DNA of 64,000 bases from Eubacterium limosum (GTDB lineage: Bacteria > Bacillota > Clostridia > Eubacteriales > Eubacteriaceae), in contig NZ_CP019962.1 of NCBI RefSeq assembly GCF_000807675.2, positions 930,001-994,000 of the forward strand. Reading direction: 5' to 3'. The notes under the pieces are model-generated. The model saw only the letters and a list, made by a program, of their open reading frames with translations, did no database searches and was not told where the DNA came from. Both the position numbers and the translations under genes were made by a program. Below, one piece after another: positions 1-7,091 of this stretch. Numbering within the stretch: the stretch's first letter is position 1; each line of letters opens with the position of its first letter.

Positions 1-156
1 TTTTAAATGCTGAGATAAATTTGGCTGGCTAAAATCTAAGTTTTCTTTGAGTTCGCACACGCAGTGTGGTTTATCCAATAAGAACTTAACGATTTTTAAA
101 CGAATGGGATGGCCCATCGCTTTCAATATTTTGACGGATAAAGATTCGCTATCCAT
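1..156 (-). CDS. ArsR/SmtB family transcriptional regulator (3' end outside window)
   Basis: Reading leftwards from an ATG at 156-154, with an AAGGAG ribosome site just upstream, gives a protein start with a winged-helix core and the motif HCVCEL, followed by SQPNLSQHLK, the recognition helix of ArsR family repressors. The CVC pair is the typical As(III)/Sb(III) sensing site of ArsR. Only about 52 residues are visible; the rest lies left of the window. It is divergent from the DUF2703 gene, so it probably controls the intervening AT-rich region. It could be followed (leftwards) by an arsenite permease, which is otherwise missing here. Confidence 0.85.
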   Translation of the reverse strand, partial: MDSESLSVKILKAMGHPIRLKIVKFLLDKPHCVCELKENLDFSQPNLSQHLK

Positions 157-316
157 AATAACTCCTTTTCTATAATGATATAATTGATATGTTATATAAT
201 GATTATATAGGAAGACGTATGGAATGACAAGTAAAAATATCTTGACGGTGTAAAAAAATAATATTATAATATTATAAAAATATAATTAAAAAGTTATTAA
301 ATAGAAAGGGATTAAC
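157..316. promoter_or_regulatory. Divergent AT-rich promoter region with palindromic repeats
   Basis: Between the partial arsR gene and the DUF2703 gene lie several imperfect palindromes built from ATATAAT/ATTATAT words (about 180-220 and 262-300). On the + strand TTGACG at 242-247 and TATAAT at 265-270 are 17 bases apart, a near-consensus sigma-A promoter. The repeats overlap the promoter, as expected for ArsR repression; which ArsR binds is an inference. Confidence 0.7.
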
Positions 317-862
317 ATGTCTGAAAATTGTTTTGACAAAAAAATGAAAAGGACTACAGATTCGGAGCTGCGTTGTAATTATGAAAAACGGAGGGAAGTT
401 ATTTTAGATTTCCTTTATTTGGATTTAAACACTTGTGAGCGCTGTAAAGCAACAGGTGCATCGTTTGATCTGGCTGTAACGTTGTTATTAGATATTTTCA
501 AGCTACTCGATTTTCATGTCGAAATTCACAAGATTAATGTGACAACAAAAGAGCTGGCTGAACAATATCATTTCATTAGTTCCCCGACGATCCGAGTGAA
601 CGGTATCGACATTTGTGATGAAGTGAAGGAGAACAGGTGTCAAGATTGTGGCGATCTCTGTGGAGAAACTGTTGATTGCCGTATTTTTATTTATCAGGGA
701 GAAGAATATGAAGAACCTCCGGTTGCGATGATTGTGGAAGGTATTTTAGAAGTGGTCTTTGGACATATTAATCAAAAAGAAAAAAATTACCAGTTACCAG
801 ATAATCTTAAGCGTTTCTTTTCTGGAAAAGATCAGAAAAACGTAAAGAAAGGTTGTTGCTAA
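317..862 (+). CDS. DUF2703 thioredoxin-like CxxC protein, cysteine-rich
   Basis: 181 residues. A thioredoxin-fold-like segment starts with YLDLNTCERCKATG (C40 and C43), followed by the DUF2703 hallmark SSPTIRVNG and a cysteine cluster CQDCGDLC, and the chain ends in KKGCC. DUF2703 proteins are of unknown function but recur near arsenic and mercury genes; the paired cysteines suggest thiol-disulfide or metalloid handling in the cytoplasm. No signal peptide. The gene has its own promoter at 242-270 and is followed by a second promoter before the HdrA-like gene. Family assignment is from recognised motifs; the role is inferred from context. Confidence 0.75.
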   Translation: MSENCFDKKMKRTTDSELRCNYEKRREVILDFLYLDLNTCERCKATGASFDLAVTLLLDIFKLLDFHVEIHKINVTTKELAEQYHFISSPTIRVNGIDICDEVKENRCQDCGDLCGETVDCRIFIYQGEEYEEPPVAMIVEGILEVVFGHINQKEKNYQLPDNLKRFFSGKDQKNVKKGCC

Positions 863-907
863 AGGAGGCTTCATTAAGATATTATGGATAAACATATTAA
901 AAGATAC

Positions 908-960
908 TTGACTTTTATTCAAAAAGAGAATAATGTAAATATATAATTAAATAATTATAT
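908..960 (+). promoter_or_regulatory. Promoter with palindromic operator for the HdrA-N/ferredoxin/DGC operon
   Basis: TTGACT at 908-913 and TAATGT at 931-936 are spaced by 17 bases. Immediately downstream lies ATATAATTA-AA-TAATTATAT (941-960), a nine-base perfect inverted repeat with a two-base centre placed where a repressor would block transcription start. Similar words occur upstream of the desulfurase gene and at 180-300. Confidence 0.65.
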
Positions 961-974
961 AAAGAGGTGCTAAT

Positions 975-1346
975 ATGAATGATAATTTGCCAGGATTTTT
1001 AATGTGTGTCTGTACGGGGAAATGCCCAGGATTTCAGGCAATGGATATATGGGATTTTATTAATCAAGTAAGGGTAGAGCTTCCAGTAGAATATGCTATT
1101 ATTCACCCCCAAATGTGCGAGGAAGATGGAGACCGTTTTTTTGCAGATTTTCTAAAGACAGGACGAAAAGTTGTGATTGGTGCTTGTGCGCCGAATATGC
1201 AGCGAAAAATGTTTAAAGATGCTTTTAAAGATGCTGGACTCGACATTGAAAAAGACGCTGTTATGTTAGATATACGTGATATGACAAATGAACAGGCCTT
1301 TGAAAAAGTTGAAAAAGCACTCGAAGATATGGGATTGGAGGTATAG
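975..1346 (+). CDS. Stand-alone HdrA N-terminal domain protein
   Basis: 123 residues. The pattern MCVCTGKC (C11, C13, C17), a middle MCEEDG (C48) and GACAPNMQRKMF (C71) followed by an IRDM segment matches the N-terminal domain of heterodisulfide reductase subunit HdrA, where it reads roughly CxCG...MCS...ACSPRMHEPTF...NIREQ. The flavin domain and the ferredoxin domains of full HdrA are absent, but a ferredoxin is encoded two bases downstream. Known HdrA proteins transfer electrons between ferredoxin and disulfides; here the domain is separate, so a role as an electron or Fe-S relay to the lipoyl protein encoded next is inferred. First gene of a tight five-gene operon. Confidence 0.7.
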   Translation: MNDNLPGFLMCVCTGKCPGFQAMDIWDFINQVRVELPVEYAIIHPQMCEEDGDRFFADFLKTGRKVVIGACAPNMQRKMFKDAFKDAGLDIEKDAVMLDIRDMTNEQAFEKVEKALEDMGLEV

Positions 1347-1348
1347 AT

Positions 1349-1633
1349 ATGAGTGATACTACTTTTATGGGAGTAGAACGAAATCGGATTGACTGGTCTC
1401 CGCGGATAGATTACAGCAAATGTAACGATTGTATGGATTGCTTTGATTTTTGTCCTCACCAAGTTTTTGAAAAGCAGGAAAATGGTGTGCATAAACTAGT
1501 GGTTAAGAATCCTGATAATTGTGTGGTCTTTTGTCGGGCGTGTGGAAAAACATGCGGTCTTGATGCCATTTCATTTCCAGATAAGCCAGCAACAACCAGG
1601 TTAATCAAAGCTATACGTAAAGAAGGAAAATAA
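1349..1633 (+). CDS. 2[4Fe-4S]-type ferredoxin
   Basis: 94 residues with two cysteine clusters: CNDCMDCFDFC (C25, C28, C31, C35) and CVVFCRACGKTC (C58, C62, C65, C69). The first is a regular CxxCxxCxxxC site; the second is CxxxCxxCxxxC, one residue longer in the first gap than usual. It follows the HdrA N-terminal-domain gene with only two bases between and precedes the DGC-lipoyl gene by one base, so the three are almost certainly co-translated. It plausibly supplies low-potential electrons to the neighbouring disulfide/lipoyl proteins. Confidence 0.85.
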   Translation: MSDTTFMGVERNRIDWSPRIDYSKCNDCMDCFDFCPHQVFEKQENGVHKLVVKNPDNCVVFCRACGKTCGLDAISFPDKPATTRLIKAIRKEGK

Positions 1634-1634
1634 T

Positions 1635-2483
1635 ATGGAAAAAGATTTTTGTATTCTGCCTTGCAATGGATTGGATAAATTTGCCGGTTCCTTGACACGT
1701 GAGGTCGCTTTGGAAATTTTGGAAGAAGGAAATCATGAACTGATTTGTCCCGTGCTTTACCATGCCGCTCAAAAACGTTATAACAAAATTTTAGAAGAAA
1801 AGCCCCTATTAGTCATTGATGGCTGCAATACGAGATGTGCAAGTAAATTGGCATCTGAGAACAATTTAAAAGTAACAGAACGGATTAATGTGAGTGAAAA
1901 AGCCAAGGATGCCGGGCTTTCATTAGGGGATTACCTTGAAATAGATGAAGAACTCAAAGATTTTATCAATGGAATCGTTGAAGATTTTCAAGCAAAACCT
2001 GAGGAAGGAGAACAATCCGTTTTCGTAATGCCCCAGGCCGTTGACTATGCTTCTTTCAGCAAGGGAAAATTTGTTTTTAAAGTACCAAAGGAAGCCTATT
2101 ATTTTAATGAGAATGATTGTTGGGTTTTTATTGAAAACGGCTTTGCACGTGTGGGTGTTACGGATTTTGTGCAGCAAAATTTATCCGATATTCTATTTGT
2201 CGATTTCCCGGAGATTGGACGCGAAATCGAGCAGTTTGATGATGTAGGATCTGTGGAATCCGGAAAATCAATTTTTGAACTGGTTTCGCCGGTAAGCGGC
2301 ATTGTTACAGCCATCAATGACGTTTTGGAAGAAGAACCTGAACGCGTGAATGAAAGTCCTTATGAAAAGGGATGGATTGCTGAGATAAAACTCACAGATT
2401 GGGATGAAGATATAGAAATGCTCATATCTTATGAGGAATATTTTGAAATTATGAAGAAGAAAGTAGAGGAAATCAATGAGTAA
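1635..2483 (+). CDS. DGC-domain / lipoyl-domain (GcvH-like) fusion protein
   Basis: 282 residues in two parts. Residues 1-115 form a DGC domain (putative zinc-binding protein family): C6, C10, C38, the IDGCNTRC motif (C64, C68). Residues about 127-275 resemble the glycine cleavage H protein, including VGVTDFVQ and GKSIFELVSPVSG, with K211 seven residues before the S of SPVSG exactly as the lipoylated lysine of GcvH. Free H-like lipoyl proteins (LbpA) serve as sulfur carriers in the sHdr pathway; dihydrolipoyl groups also bind As(III) tightly. A fused DGC-lipoyl protein next to an HdrA fragment and ferredoxin suggests a redox-active dithiol scaffold. The function is not established; lipoylation is predicted. 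Confidence 0.8.
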   Translation: MEKDFCILPCNGLDKFAGSLTREVALEILEEGNHELICPVLYHAAQKRYNKILEEKPLLVIDGCNTRCASKLASENNLKVTERINVSEKAKDAGLSLGDYLEIDEELKDFINGIVEDFQAKPEEGEQSVFVMPQAVDYASFSKGKFVFKVPKEAYYFNENDCWVFIENGFARVGVTDFVQQNLSDILFVDFPEIGREIEQFDDVGSVESGKSIFELVSPVSGIVTAINDVLEEEPERVNESPYEKGWIAEIKLTDWDEDIEMLISYEEYFEIMKKKVEEINE

Positions 2484-2874
2484 GGTAAAAATCATTCCAT
2501 GTAGTGGTATTGGAAAGGTGCTGGGACTGATTGCCCGTGAATCAGCACTAAAAGTGACAGGAGAATTATTGCCGGAAGACACAGAACGTCTGTGCTTAGC
2601 ACACATCGTGACCGGCGATGAAGAAATAGTATCGAAAATTGAAGGCCAGCCGTGCATCACCATTGACGGCTGCGCGAAATGCTGTGCCCAAAAGAGTGTG
2701 GAAGCCGCCGGTGGAGCGATCTGCGGTAAACATCGTGTCATTGACTTTATGAAAGCGCACCGGGGGGAAGAACATGGTACGGGCACTTATCTGTCTGAGG
2801 ATGGATGGAAATTTGCGGATGAATTGGCAGCGGTAATGGCTGATGAAGTAAAAGCCATGAAGAAGGGGGAATAA
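2476..2874 (+). CDS. DGC-domain putative zinc-binding protein
   Basis: 132 residues, overlapping the fusion gene by eight bases. Cysteines C9 (IPCSG), C40, C60 and the motif IDGCAKCCAQK (C66, C69, C70) define the DGC family. These small cytosolic proteins are thought to bind metal through the conserved cysteines. This copy corresponds to the N-terminal half of the preceding fusion, so the operon carries three DGC modules. Possible metalloid or zinc binding; no catalytic motif is visible. Confidence 0.8.
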   Translation: MSKVKIIPCSGIGKVLGLIARESALKVTGELLPEDTERLCLAHIVTGDEEIVSKIEGQPCITIDGCAKCCAQKSVEAAGGAICGKHRVIDFMKAHRGEEHGTGTYLSEDGWKFADELAAVMADEVKAMKKGE

Positions 2875-2878
2875 TCAA

Positions 2879-3277
2879 ATGGGTGAACAGAATATTGGAA
2901 TTATTGCATGCAGTGGCGAAGAATGCTTAGGCGGAACGATTTCCCGTCTGGCTGTTCGAAAGATGATGGAAACTTTGAGACCAGGAGCAGTGAGCACTTT
3001 ATGTCTGCCCCTTTTCATTGCAGGCGGTGACCAAGAGCGGGCTTTTGCTCAGAATCACCCAACAATTTCAGTGGATGGATGCAGTAAATGCTGTGCGAAA
3101 CGGGCCATCGAGAAATACAGTAATGCAGTTGCAGGAATCGTTGATGTAGAAGCCATACTCGGAGAAGAAATAGCTCTGGATCATCAAACCATTTCTACCA
3201 AGGATTTAACGCCAGAACAGCTACAATATGTGGATCAAGTAGCAGCAGAAATATGTAAAATATTTGATACCCTTTAG
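2879..3277 (+). CDS. DGC-domain putative zinc-binding protein, second paralogue
   Basis: 132 residues, four bases after the previous gene. C11, C16, C42 and VDGCSKCCAKRA (C68, C71, C72) match the DGC family; the extra C16 (CSGEECLGG) is not in the neighbouring copy. Last gene of the HdrA-N/ferredoxin/DGC operon. The repeated presence of one family in one operon suggests subunits of a complex or successive carriers, which is an inference. Confidence 0.8.
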   Translation: MGEQNIGIIACSGEECLGGTISRLAVRKMMETLRPGAVSTLCLPLFIAGGDQERAFAQNHPTISVDGCSKCCAKRAIEKYSNAVAGIVDVEAILGEEIALDHQTISTKDLTPEQLQYVDQVAAEICKIFDTL

Positions 3278-3333
3278 AAGTTTTTTTTCGGAGTGGAATG
3301 TATATGGACAAAATAAATGTTTATGGAGGAAAA

Positions 3334-3939
3334 ATGGGGAACCGTAAATTACATCTGATTAATATGGAAAAAATTAAAGATGGTCACTTTATCAAAAATT
3401 TTAAGCTTACATTTCTCAATACAAATGGACGACAAAAAGAATATGAAATGATCAGTTTTAACGAACTAGTAAATCCGGATGATATTGGAAAAACAAACAA
3501 TGGAGTAGCCATTATTGCCCTTTATAAAGGAAAATTGTTGTTGTTACGTGAGTTTCGTATGGCAGTCAATGACTATGTGTATAATTTAGTTGCTGGTCGC
3601 ATTGAGCCGGGAGAAAACATTGAAGACTGTGTTCATCGTGAAATATATGAGGAGACTGGACTTGAAGTGTCCAACATTGTAACAGTTTTACCATCAACTT
3701 TTGCAGCAGCATCAATGACTGACCTTCGAATGACTTTTGTTGTTGCTGAAGTTACAGGAGAAATATCAGATGCATTTATGAATGAGCATGAAGAAATTCA
3801 TGGTGGATTTTACACTCCAGAAGAAGTAAAAGAATTATTACAATCCCCTAATTTCAATGCGAATTGTCAGTTAGTAGCATATTTCTATAGTATGCTTTCT
3901 GTTTTTACGGATGCGTTTGAAAAAGCTCAAACTGAATGA
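3334..3939 (+). CDS. NUDIX hydrolase, ADP-ribose pyrophosphatase-like
   Basis: The Nudix box is complete: G-RIEPGENIEDCVH-REIYEETGL fits GX5EX7REUXEEXGU, so the protein should hydrolyse a nucleoside diphosphate linked to another moiety, with Mg2+. The upstream segment (LLREFRMAVNDYVYNLVAGRIEPGE) resembles the ADP-ribose pyrophosphatase group. The ATG at 3334 preceded by GGAGG at 3325-3329 is preferred; in-frame starts at 3298 and 3304 are possible. A strong bidirectional hairpin follows. The gene is in the arsenic-type island, but no direct link to metalloids is evident. Confidence 0.85.
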   Translation: MGNRKLHLINMEKIKDGHFIKNFKLTFLNTNGRQKEYEMISFNELVNPDDIGKTNNGVAIIALYKGKLLLLREFRMAVNDYVYNLVAGRIEPGENIEDCVHREIYEETGLEVSNIVTVLPSTFAAASMTDLRMTFVVAEVTGEISDAFMNEHEEIHGGFYTPEEVKELLQSPNFNANCQLVAYFYSMLSVFTDAFEKAQTE

Positions 3940-3953
3940 AGGGCTTTATTTGA

Positions 3954-3992
3954 CAAAGAGACAGGAATAAGCAGTGCCTCCTGTCTCTTTTG
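3954..3992. terminator. Bidirectional terminator between convergent genes
   Basis: Inverted repeat CAAAGAGACAGGA / TCCTGTCTCTTTTG around a 12-base loop, T-rich on both strands, placed between the NUDIX gene and the convergent Fe-S protein gene. Confidence 0.8.
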
Positions 3993-3997
3993 TGTAT

Positions 3998-4534
3998 TTA
4001 GTGAAGATCATAACCGGATTCTTTTAAGATGAACGCAAGATGTTGATAATTCAGGGAATTTTCTTGTTCTTTTAAAAGAGTGCAGCGATCTAGTTTTTGG
4101 CTGCCGTCTACAAGCTTTGTGGCAAAAGCCATGCAGGTTGCTTCGCCACATGACTTACAGTTTGTTTTGGGAAGATAGCGATACAACTCAAACGGCTTCA
4201 GCCGTTCACGTTGCTTATTTAGAGGGGTAATATGCGCTTTATTATCTGCGGTGTCATTAACTATTATTTGAAATTGCTCAAGAAATTCGTAAGCGTCACT
4301 TTCATTCTCCATTTGAGTGGCAGAAAGAGTATCGCCCTGAACAGTGATGATATGATTTCCTGTTTTATAGCTGAAAGACGGCGCCTTTGGGTTGTAATTT
4401 GCCGTTTTAATAACTGCGTTGAGATAGGGCAGTAAGTCATCAATATTGCGCGCTAATTGAGCGCGGATTTTAATTCTTCCATGCCCCGTTGTACAGGGTT
4501 CCATAAAAACAATCGCAATATGGTCTAAATACAT
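3998..4534 (-). CDS. 4Fe-4S-domain protein paired with cysteine desulfurase
   Basis: 178 residues. The C-terminal third holds a four-cysteine cluster of the Fes type, TNCKSCGEATCMAF...DRC (C126, C129, C134, C151; spacing CX2CX4CX16C), as in corrinoid Fe-S proteins and related electron carriers. The first 110 residues are not recognised and contain C14. Its start codon lies inside the end of the upstream desulfurase gene (10-base overlap), so the two are translationally coupled and probably act together, e.g. sulfur transfer to an Fe-S protein. No membrane segment. Confidence 0.7.
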   Translation of the reverse strand: MYLDHIAIVFMEPCTTGHGRIKIRAQLARNIDDLLPYLNAVIKTANYNPKAPSFSYKTGNHIITVQGDTLSATQMENESDAYEFLEQFQIIVNDTADNKAHITPLNKQRERLKPFELYRYLPKTNCKSCGEATCMAFATKLVDGSQKLDRCTLLKEQENSLNYQHLAFILKESGYDLH

Positions 4535-5691
4535 AATACTGCTCCCTTGTTTCTCAAATAGCCACGCAGGCCATTAACCAGCTGATCAACATCCATTTTT
4601 GAATTATAATAGCCCAATCCAATGCGGCAAGCCCCACGTTCAAGGGTACCCATTAACTGATGGGCGGAAGGCGCACAATGCAGACCGGCCCGGATCATAA
4701 CATGGTGTTTCTGGTCTAAATAAAAAGCAATTTCTTCAGGAGGACACCCCTTAAGGTTAAAAGGAATAACTCCGACCGTTTTTTGCGCATCAAGTGGGCC
4801 ATAAAGTTCAATACCTGGTATTGTATCAAGCTGATGTACTGCATAATTATAAAGCATTTTAATTTTTGAATGGATGCCTTCAAGTCCCGTTTCATTAATA
4901 AAGTCAATTCCTGAACTTAGGCCAATGATTCCGGGAACATTAAGTGTACCGGCTTCCAGATGATTCGGATAGTAATCCGGTTGATAGGGATAAGCGGAAT
5001 CGCCCCCGGTGCCGCCAGAGATTAGCGGTTCAATATCTAAGTTTGGAGAAAGAACCAGGCCGCCAATCCCCATCGGCCCCATTAAACCCTTATGTCCGGT
5101 AAAAGCGAGAATATCAATATGAGAATCTTGCATATCTATGGGAAAATGTCCGGCAGTCTGCGCGGTATCGACCATTAAGGGAATGTGCCGTAGATTTGCC
5201 ATTTCACCAATGGCCTGAATCGGCTGAACTGTTCCAAGTACATTTGATGCGTGGTTAAAAACAATCAGTTTTGTCTTAAAGGTTAGAGCGCGCTCAACAG
5301 ATTCAGGGGATGTTTGTCCATTCTTATCTGCGGGTACCACGTTTATACAAACACCCTTATTTTTTTCAAGCATTTTAAGACAGCGCCAAACCGCATTGTG
5401 TTCCACTGCGCTTGTGACAACTTGATCCCCGGACTTTAAAAATCCCTTCAAAGCAATGTTGACGGCTTCTGTTACATTTTTAGTAAATACAACGGTCTTT
5501 GGATCGGGATGATTAAAGAAGCGTGCTGTTTTAGAACGGGCTTGAAAGACTAACTGATCGGACAATAAAGCTTTCTGATACGCGCCACGTCCGGAAGTTG
5601 CTCCGTTTTGAGCCATAAATGCCGTCATTGACTCAATCACATTTGATGGTTTTGGAAAAGAAGTAGCGGCATTGTCAAGATAAGCAACCAT
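4525..5691 (-). CDS. Class V aminotransferase, cysteine desulfurase family
   Basis: 388 residues, fold-type I PLP enzyme. Visible are the phosphate/cofactor region VTSAVEHNAVWR, VDTAQTAGH (D175), the Schiff-base lysine in AFTGHKGLMG (K201), and an active-site cysteine in IRAGLHCAPSAH (C339). This is the layout of the EF2568-type desulfurase subgroup rather than IscS/NifS. It would release persulfide sulfur (or selenium) from cysteine. It is divergent from the first arsD gene, with an AT-rich palindromic region in between, and overlaps the Fe-S gene downstream. Sulfur supply for the island's thiol proteins is an inference. Confidence 0.85.
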   Translation of the reverse strand: MVAYLDNAATSFPKPSNVIESMTAFMAQNGATSGRGAYQKALLSDQLVFQARSKTARFFNHPDPKTVVFTKNVTEAVNIALKGFLKSGDQVVTSAVEHNAVWRCLKMLEKNKGVCINVVPADKNGQTSPESVERALTFKTKLIVFNHASNVLGTVQPIQAIGEMANLRHIPLMVDTAQTAGHFPIDMQDSHIDILAFTGHKGLMGPMGIGGLVLSPNLDIEPLISGGTGGDSAYPYQPDYYPNHLEAGTLNVPGIIGLSSGIDFINETGLEGIHSKIKMLYNYAVHQLDTIPGIELYGPLDAQKTVGVIPFNLKGCPPEEIAFYLDQKHHVMIRAGLHCAPSAHQLMGTLERGACRIGLGYYNSKMDVDQLVNGLRGYLRNKGAVLCI

Positions 5692-5764
5692 AACAATCTC
5701 CTTAAATAAATATTTAATTATATAGCTATAATATTATTTTTTTATGAAAAAGTCAATCATTGTA

Positions 5765-5828
5765 TTGACAAAAAGGGAAGTCGGATATATTATATGATTA
5801 TAAACACATATGAATTTAAAATCATGTG
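5765..5828 (+). promoter_or_regulatory. Promoter and ArsR-type operator of the first arsD gene
   Basis: TTGACA (5765-5770), 17 bases, TATTAT (5788-5793). Downstream is ACATATGA-N8-TCATGTG at 5806-5828, the same dyad found before arsA (7043-7065) and arsR (8852-8874). Confidence 0.8.
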
Positions 5829-5840
5829 AGGGAATAAAAA

Positions 5841-6212
5841 ATGAAAGATGAAACAAAATTTGAAATTTATGAACCGGCTCGTATGACAAATGAGCAAAAA
5901 GAACAATTGCGGAAGATCACCCCATTGTTAGATGCCTTAATCGAGAGAGATTATTCTATTTCAATTTTTAATTTTGCTACCGATGAAGAGGAATTTTTAG
6001 ATCACCCAATTATCGGACAAGCACTCATAATGGAAGGTGAAGGACTTTTGCCAATAACGTTAATCAATGGCGAAGTAAAACGAATGGGTACTTTTCCAAA
6101 CAATGCGGAAATTGGTGAATGGCTACAGCTCAACTCAGAAGAATTACTTGATATTCTTAAAGTTTTCCGTGAAGAATCTGGGGTAGGTTGTAGCTGCGGA
6201 ACGTGCTGTTAA
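5841..6212 (+). CDS. arsD: ArsD-like arsenic metallochaperone lacking the N-terminal cysteines
   Basis: 123 residues aligned along its length with the second ArsD in this window: the LPITLINGEVKRMGTFPNN segment is the family hallmark and the C-terminus GCSCGTCC (C117, C119, C122, C123) keeps the terminal cysteine pairs. However, where ArsD has C12-C13-C18 used to pass As(III) to ArsA, this protein reads FEIYEPARMTNEQ with no cysteine. It may therefore act only as a regulator or as a partner of another thiol protein. It has a consensus promoter and shares the operator with arsA and arsR. Confidence 0.8.
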   Translation: MKDETKFEIYEPARMTNEQKEQLRKITPLLDALIERDYSISIFNFATDEEEFLDHPIIGQALIMEGEGLLPITLINGEVKRMGTFPNNAEIGEWLQLNSEELLDILKVFREESGVGCSCGTCC

Positions 6213-6273
6213 ACTTGTGAATTGGATTTGATTTTGCCGCAGTGTGAGTTGCGTGAAAGTAGAGAGGGATTGG

Positions 6274-7005
6274 ATGAATAAAAAACCATTAATTGGTGTT
6301 TTACCACAATATCAGGTTGCAGAACACAAAATTAGAATTTTTCCGGAATATATGGATGCAATCATGGACGCGGGCGGTATACCCTTTCTTTTACCCTTTG
6401 CCAGACGTAAAAAGGATTTAAAAAAAATAGTGCAAAAACTAGATGGTTTTCTCTTTACCGGCGGACAGGATGTCAGCCCGGAATTATATCATCAGGATAT
6501 GTGTCATTGTTCTAATGAGATACTGCCGATAAGGGATGAGCTGGAAACACAACTTTTTAAAGAAATTCTCAAAGTGAATAGGCCAGTGCTTGGTATTTGT
6601 CGTGGATTGCAGCTCATTAATGTTGTATTAGGCGGCACGCTCTTTCAAGATGTAAACATTCAAAACAAAAGGAAAATGCCATTACAACATGAACAAAAAG
6701 CAGCAGTGAATGTACCGGTTCATAGTATTACGATCAAAGCGGCTTCACTATTATACGCTATTACAAAAGAAGAACATATAGATGTAAATAGTTTTCATCA
6801 TCAGGGGATTAAAAAACTTGGGAACCATCTGGAAGTTGTGGCTAGGAGTAATGATGGACTGATTGAAGCAGTTCAGATTAAAACATTAGATTTCGGATTA
6901 GCGGTGCAATGGCATCCAGAACTGCTTTATTCTGATAATGTTCATGCACAAAAGCTTTTTAAAGCTTTTATAAAAGCATCTAAAAAAAATTCAAAAAATC
7001 GTTGA
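6274..7005 (+). CDS. Gamma-glutamyl-gamma-aminobutyrate hydrolase-type class I amidotransferase (peptidase C26)
   Basis: About 243 residues from the ATG at 6274, which has AGAGGG six bases upstream; an in-frame GTG at 6244 is a weaker start. The nucleophile elbow PVLGICRGLQLIN and the distal QWHPELL (His, Glu) give the Cys-His-Glu triad, and LDGFLFTGGQDVSPELY is the oxyanion region of PuuD-like enzymes. Such enzymes cleave gamma-glutamyl bonds. In an arsenic cluster a gamma-glutamyl thiol or a gamma-glutamyl conjugate could be the substrate, but that is speculation. It sits 61 bases after arsD and its stop codon overlaps the arsA promoter. Confidence 0.85.
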   Translation: MNKKPLIGVLPQYQVAEHKIRIFPEYMDAIMDAGGIPFLLPFARRKKDLKKIVQKLDGFLFTGGQDVSPELYHQDMCHCSNEILPIRDELETQLFKEILKVNRPVLGICRGLQLINVVLGGTLFQDVNIQNKRKMPLQHEQKAAVNVPVHSITIKAASLLYAITKEEHIDVNSFHHQGIKKLGNHLEVVARSNDGLIEAVQIKTLDFGLAVQWHPELLYSDNVHAQKLFKAFIKASKKNSKNR

Positions 7006-7065
7006 CAAAATCATATGAGTGTATTATCATATGATTATAAAAACATATGATTTTTGGATCATGTA
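7002..7065 (+). promoter_or_regulatory. Promoter and operators of arsA
   Basis: TTGACA at 7002-7007 and TATCAT at 7025-7030 (17 bases). Two dyads: the palindrome ATCATATGAT at 7026-7035 overlapping the -10 element and ACATATGA-N8-TCATGTA at 7043-7065, shared with the arsD and arsR promoters. Confidence 0.8.
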
Positions 7066-7091
7066 AATAATAACAGAAATGAGGCGTTAAT

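Noticed and set aside
1635-2483. Ordinary glycine cleavage H protein
   Set aside because: Fused to a DGC domain and without gcvT, gcvP or lipoyl dehydrogenase nearby.
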